64,000 bases of DNA from Alteraurantiacibacter hainanensis. GTDB taxonomy: Bacteria > Pseudomonadota > Alphaproteobacteria > Sphingomonadales > Sphingomonadaceae. The notes beneath the pieces were generated by a model, which searched no databases, was not told where the DNA came from, and saw only the letters and a program-made list of their open reading frames with translations. The position numbers and the translations under genes are program-made. Positions 60,808-64,000 of this stretch are shown piece by piece (the stretch's first letter is position 1; every line of letters starts with the position of its first letter). Where the stretch lies: contig NZ_JAZAPB010000001.1 in assembly GCF_036321025.1 (NCBI RefSeq), positions 1,364,001 through 1,428,000 of the forward strand, read 5' to 3'.

Positions 60808-61482
60808 ATGCATCGCCTGCTTGCCCTGACTGCCACTGCCGCCATTGCTGCCGGCCTGGCCGCAACCCCCGCCGCCGCTCAGGACGACGCTGGCGATCGT
60901 GTGAACCAGGTCATCATCTTCGGCGATGACGAGTGCCCCGAGAGTTCCGGCGATACGATCACCGTCTGCGCCCGGCTGGACGAGAGCGAACGCTATCGCA
61001 TCCCGCCGCGCCTGCGCAGCAGCGATTCGCCCGAGAACGAGAGCTGGACGCAGCGCGCGCTGGCTCTGGAAGCCGTCGGCGACTTTGGTCCGCTGAGCTG
61101 TACGCCCGTGGGCGCCGGGGGCGACCTTGGCTGCACGATGGAAATGATCGAGGCCGCATACGCGGAGCGTGCAAGCTCCAGCGACGTGCGCTTTGCCGAA
61201 CTGATCGCCGAGGAGCGCGCCGAACGCCTTGCCACGATCGATGCCGAAGCCGCCGCCACGCAGACGCGGGTCGAGGAACTGGAAGAAGCCGAGTTCGAAC
61301 GTCGCCGTCAGGCCCAGAGCGTACCGATTCCGGGTGAGGAGGTGGATCCCTCCGCGCCGCCCGCTACCGTCGTCGATCCCGAACGGATCCCGCCGCGCGA
61401 CCTTCCGCCGCCCAGCTTCGACGATGACGACGGACCGGTGCCACTGGATGCCGCGCCGCCCCCGGCGGAACCCGGCGCCTAG
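60808..61482 (+). CDS. Secreted protein of unknown function
   Basis: 224 residues. I recognise no named family. Signal peptide MHRLLALTATAAIAAGLAAT with cleavage near PAAAQD. Mature part: VNQVIIFGDDECPESSGDTITVCARLDESERYRIP with two cysteines, then WTQRALALEAVGDFGPLSCTPVGAGGDLGCT with two more, suggesting two disulfide bonds. A helix of about 45 charged residues follows, then a Pro- and Asp-rich tail of 50 residues. ATG 60808 has GAGG eight bases upstream. Adjacent dsbB may help fold it, but that is a guess. Function unknown. Confidence 0.78.
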   Translation: MHRLLALTATAAIAAGLAATPAAAQDDAGDRVNQVIIFGDDECPESSGDTITVCARLDESERYRIPPRLRSSDSPENESWTQRALALEAVGDFGPLSCTPVGAGGDLGCTMEMIEAAYAERASSSDVRFAELIAEERAERLATIDAEAAATQTRVEELEEAEFERRRQAQSVPIPGEEVDPSAPPATVVDPERIPPRDLPPPSFDDDDGPVPLDAAPPPAEPGA

Positions 61483-61570
61483 GCTGAGGCCGCTCGGACT
61501 GATGGGAGCCGCTGCACTACGGCGGCGGCGGCCCCGCAGTTAAAAAGCCTGCTAAGACCCCCGGCGCAGC

Positions 61571-62374
61571 CTAGGTGAGCGCGATATCGGGCGCGTCTTC
61601 CTGCTTCATGCCCACCACGTGATAACCCGCATCGACGTGATGGGTCTCACCCGTCACGCCCGACGAGAGGTCCGAGCAGAAGTAGAGCCCGGCACCGCCC
61701 ACGTCCTCGATGGTGACGTTGCGGCGAAGCGGGGCGTTCAACTCGTTCCACTTCAGGATGTAGCGGAAATCGCCGATCCCGCTTGCCGCCAGCGTCTTGA
61801 TCGGCCCGGCGCTGATCGCGTTGACGCGGATGTTTTCCGGCCCAAGATCGTTCGCGAGGTACTGCACGCTGGTTTCCAGCGCGGCCTTGGCCACGCCCAT
61901 CACGTTGTAGTGGGGCACCACCTTCTCGGCGCCATAGTAGGTGAGGGTCACGATGCTGCCGCCATCCCTCATCAGCGGGCGCGCGCGCTTTGCCGCGGCC
62001 ACCAGCGAGTAGGCGGAAATGTTCATCGTCATCAGGAAGTTGTCGAGACTGGTATCGACGTATTTCCCGCGCAGTTCGTTCTTGTCGGAAAAGCCGATGG
62101 CGTGAACCAGGAAGTCGAGCTTCCCCCAGCGCTGCTCGATTTCCGCGAAGGCCTTGTCCATCGCGTCCATGTCGGAAACGTCGCATTCGATCAGGAAGTC
62201 GCTGCCCACCTGCTCGGCGAGCGGACCGACACGCTTCTTCAGCGCCTCGCCCTGGTAGGAGAAGGCCATTTCCGCGTCCGCTTCGTGCAGTTTCCTGGCA
62301 ATCCCCCAGGCCAGCGACTTGTCGTTGGCGAGGCCCATGATCAGGCCCTTCTTGCCTGCCATCAATCCGGTCAT
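61571..62374 (-). CDS. fabI: Enoyl-[acyl-carrier-protein] reductase
   Basis: 267 residues. NADH-dependent last step of fatty acid elongation. GLIMGLANDKSLAWGIARKLHEA is the cofactor region, EAMAFSYQGEALKK-like segments follow, FLVHAIGFSDKNELRGKY is typical, and the active site is LTYYGAEKVVPHYNVMGVAKAALE with Tyr and Lys seven residues apart. C-terminal GVTGETHHVDAGYHVVGM. ATG 62374 overlaps the stop of the BrkB-type gene by four bases; ATG 62362 is an alternative. Triclosan target in other bacteria. Confidence 0.95.
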   Translation of the reverse strand: MTGLMAGKKGLIMGLANDKSLAWGIARKLHEADAEMAFSYQGEALKKRVGPLAEQVGSDFLIECDVSDMDAMDKAFAEIEQRWGKLDFLVHAIGFSDKNELRGKYVDTSLDNFLMTMNISAYSLVAAAKRARPLMRDGGSIVTLTYYGAEKVVPHYNVMGVAKAALETSVQYLANDLGPENIRVNAISAGPIKTLAASGIGDFRYILKWNELNAPLRRNVTIEDVGGAGLYFCSDLSSGVTGETHHVDAGYHVVGMKQEDAPDIALT

Positions 62375-63402
62375 GCGACGGTTTCCTCCGTATTCTGCGT
62401 ATCCCCGTCATCGTCGGGGTTTTCCTGCCGCTTGCGTTCGCGCTCTTCCTCCGGCGTTTCCGCAAGGGCGGCGTTCAGTTCGACGCCCGCCACCATCCCT
62501 AAGCCCACCAGCCAGAAAAAGAAAAGCGCGATCATGACGCCGGCCAGCGATCCGTAGGTCAGGTTGTAGGAAAACACGCTGCGGAGCACCGGCGGCAAGG
62601 CGATCGTCACCGCGATCCACCAGCCGGTGACCAGCAAGGCGCCCGGCCACTTGGGGTAGCGCCGGTGGCGATAGCTGTGCGGGGTCAGGGCATAGAACAG
62701 CAGGTAGATCGATCCGAACAGGCCGATGGCCGGCACGATCCGCGACCAGGCCAGGCGTCCCAGCGCCTGGGTCAGATCGGGGAAATATGCGGAGATCACC
62801 TCCTGCGCCGTACCGATCATCACCTGCGCCAGCAGCGATGTCATCAGCATCAGCACCGCGACGATGATGATGCCGGTGGAGAACAGGCGGTATTTCCAGA
62901 ACGCGTGTGTCGGACGGGTGCCGTAGGCGCGCCGCAGGATGTCGCGGATGGTTTCCACCAGGCTGCCCACGGTCCACAGGCCGAAAAGACCTCCGACCCA
63001 CAGCAGCCAGCCGCTGCGCGCCTCCACCACGTTGCGCGCAACGGGGCCGATCACCTCGCCCACCACGGGCGGAAGGGCGGTGAGGATGGCGTTGATGGTA
63101 GCTGCGCGCTCCCCCTCCTCGCCGATGGCGGAGAAGATCGCGGCGGCAGTGATGAAGAACGGGAAGATGGCCAGAACCGACATGTAGGCGAGGTTGCCCG
63201 CATGGATCAGGCCGTCGTTGAAGCAGCCGACCACCACGCGCTTCGTGACTTCCCAGGCCCTGTCCCCGATACCCAGCGAACCGCGCCACTGGGCCAGCTT
63301 TCCCCGTTGCTCGACCGCCGCCTGGCGGCGCGCCTCCGGGGAAAAGTTGCGCTTCGGCGGACCCGGTGCTCGGTCCTTGTCTCTGATGCCGGGAGGGGCC
63401 AT
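62371..63402 (-). CDS. YihY/BrkB family inner-membrane protein (copy 2)
   Basis: 343 residues. About six transmembrane helices in the order of the family: LIHAGNLAYMSVLAIFPFFITAAAIFSAIG, ARSGWLLWVGGLFGLWTVGSLVETIRDIL, IIIVAVLMLMTSLLAQVMIG, VPAIGLFGSIYLLFYALTPHSYRHRRYPKWPGALLVTGWWIAV, LTYGSLAGVMIALFFFWLVGLGMVAGVELNAAL. The charged N-terminal 50 residues and acidic C-terminus are longer than in copy 1. Coupled to fabI by a four-base overlap, which hints at a membrane or lipid role but proves nothing. Confidence 0.9.
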   Translation of the reverse strand: MAPPGIRDKDRAPGPPKRNFSPEARRQAAVEQRGKLAQWRGSLGIGDRAWEVTKRVVVGCFNDGLIHAGNLAYMSVLAIFPFFITAAAIFSAIGEEGERAATINAILTALPPVVGEVIGPVARNVVEARSGWLLWVGGLFGLWTVGSLVETIRDILRRAYGTRPTHAFWKYRLFSTGIIIVAVLMLMTSLLAQVMIGTAQEVISAYFPDLTQALGRLAWSRIVPAIGLFGSIYLLFYALTPHSYRHRRYPKWPGALLVTGWWIAVTIALPPVLRSVFSYNLTYGSLAGVMIALFFFWLVGLGMVAGVELNAALAETPEEERERKRQENPDDDGDTQNTEETVA

Positions 63403-63464
63403 TGCGGAGTGTATCTAACACTATGGCGGGCCGTGTCGAGCGGCGGCGGGTCAAGCTGCTGGAA

Positions 63465-64000
63465 TTACAGCCCCATATGTTCGCGCGGATTGCCGGCGTC
63501 CTTCCACCCTTTCAGCTTCTTGGCGAGTTCCTCGGTATCGTCGGGCAACTGGATTTCCAGGGTCACCAGCTGGTCGCCGCGCGTCCCGCCCTTCTTGCTG
63601 AAACCCTTGCCCTTGAGGCGAAGGACCTTGCCCGAGCTGGAGCCGGCGCCGACCGTGAGCATGACCGGTCCATCGACCGTGGGCACTTTGACTTTCGCGC
63701 CGTTCACGGCCTCGTCGAGCGTGATCGGCAGGTCCACCCGCACGTCGTCGCCCTCGCGATAGAAGAATGGGTGGGGCTGCACGTTCACCACCACGATACC
63801 GTCGCCATTGCCCCCGGGCCCCTGGCGGCCCTTGCCCTTGAGGCGCATGGTGGTGCCGTCCTCCACGCCCTCGGGAAGCGAAAGATCGATCGTCTTGCCG
63901 TCGGACAGCGTGATGCGCTGCTTGGCTCGCGTCGCCGCATCGACGAAGGAGACTGCCAGCTTGTAGCGAATATCCGCGCCTTTCTGCGGCGGAGGTGGAG
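63465..64000 (-). CDS. DnaJ-family protein, C-terminal substrate-binding part (5' end beyond window)
   Basis: About 178 residues visible; the frame stays open to the window edge, so the N-terminal J domain is outside. Two C-terminal beta-domains are seen: YKLAVSFVDAATRAKQRITL, DLSLPEGVEDGTTMRLKGKG, then VVVNVQPHPFFYREGDDVRVDLPITLDEAVNGAKVKVPT and KVLRLKGKGFSKKGGTRGDQLVTLEIQLPDD. No Cys-rich zinc finger is visible, so it is a type II (CbpA/DjlA-like) J-protein, a co-chaperone of DnaK. The stop is followed by no clear hairpin. Confidence 0.9.
   Translation of the reverse strand, partial: PPPPQKGADIRYKLAVSFVDAATRAKQRITLSDGKTIDLSLPEGVEDGTTMRLKGKGRQGPGGNGDGIVVVNVQPHPFFYREGDDVRVDLPITLDEAVNGAKVKVPTVDGPVMLTVGAGSSSGKVLRLKGKGFSKKGGTRGDQLVTLEIQLPDDTEELAKKLKGWKDAGNPREHMGL

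Noticed and set aside
58294..60813. Long open frame on the minus strand (about 840 codons)
   Set aside because: It lies opposite ctpA, dsbB and coq7, which have clear motifs. Its product is rich in His, Arg and Ala with no recognisable domain, as expected of an antisense frame in high-GC DNA.

Overview
This window is ordinary core chromosome of a high-GC alphaproteobacterium, most likely order Sphingomonadales and plausibly Erythrobacteraceae. That placement is inferred from gene content and order: DUF1491, DUF6489, TrcR, PopZ and bactofilin genes, and the order maf-ppsR / hemE-hemJ-rho / mnmE-mnmG-rsmG-parA-parB. It was not tested by a database search. I find about 71 protein genes, almost no empty space, and no tRNA, rRNA, CRISPR array, insertion sequence, integron or prophage.

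The most informative part is the probable chromosome origin and centromere. Between the divergent genes ppsR and hemE lies a 300-base gap (10949-11248), the only gap of that size. It has DnaA-box-like sequences, two TGGGGA motifs, five GANTC methylation sites and a 28-base AT-rich tract just before hemE. Genes to its left (about 5.3-10.9 kb) run leftward and genes to its right mostly run rightward, as expected around an origin. About 4.6-8.2 kb to the right, five parS-type sites lie in or between mnmE, mnmG and rsmG, just before parA and parB. A popZ gene, encoding the polar anchor for ParB-parS, lies on the other side at 1.5 kb.

Layout. 1-4.4 kb: tolC (cut by the edge), popZ, a 2Fe-2S ferredoxin-like gene, a CBS protein, an A-type Fe-S carrier and xthA. 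4.5-10.9 kb (minus): a SleB-type hydrolase, DUF1491, a thioesterase, ptsN, hpf, dnaQ, coaE, aroE, maf and ppsR. 11.2-21.2 kb: hemE, hemJ, rho, two minus-strand genes, then mnmE to parB. 21.3-27.2 kb: mixed housekeeping and envelope genes (glycine zipper, free-methionine sulfoxide reductase, sorbosone-dehydrogenase-like protein, DUF815 ATPase, TsaC/Sua5, lipoproteins). 27.3-32.3 kb (minus): carD, a BrkB-type membrane protein, fdxA, an S4 protein and a SUV3-like helicase. 32.5-38.5 kb (plus): an M23 peptidase, then hemB, a GNAT gene, an MFS/spermidine-synthase fusion and a gamma carbonic anhydrase as one tightly overlapping set. 38.5-46.1 kb (minus): an ATP-dependent DNA ligase and its partner exonuclease, an M1 peptidase, clpA and DUF1192. 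46.2-51.0 kb (plus): a quinone oxidoreductase, a tandem SnoaL-like protein, an LpxH-like phosphatase, a glycosyltransferase and trcR. 51.1-52.7 kb (minus): a bactofilin and M23 peptidase pair. 53.0-61.5 kb (plus): proA, an aldo/keto reductase, nadD, rsfS, rlmH, an EnvC-like protein, ctpA, dsbB, coq7 and an unknown. 61.6-64.0 kb (minus): fabI, a second BrkB-type protein and a DnaJ-family protein cut by the edge.

Themes: chromosome segregation and cell-cycle functions (ParAB/parS, PopZ, TrcR, bactofilin), cell-wall remodelling (SleB, two active-looking M23 enzymes, a degenerate EnvC-type LytM protein, an S41 protease), and heme synthesis (hemE, hemJ, hemB). I found no clearly new defence, metabolic or mobile system. 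The leads most worth checking are the origin/centromere layout, the odd MnmE G4 motif, a possible CTG start codon, and two or three uncharacterised proteins.
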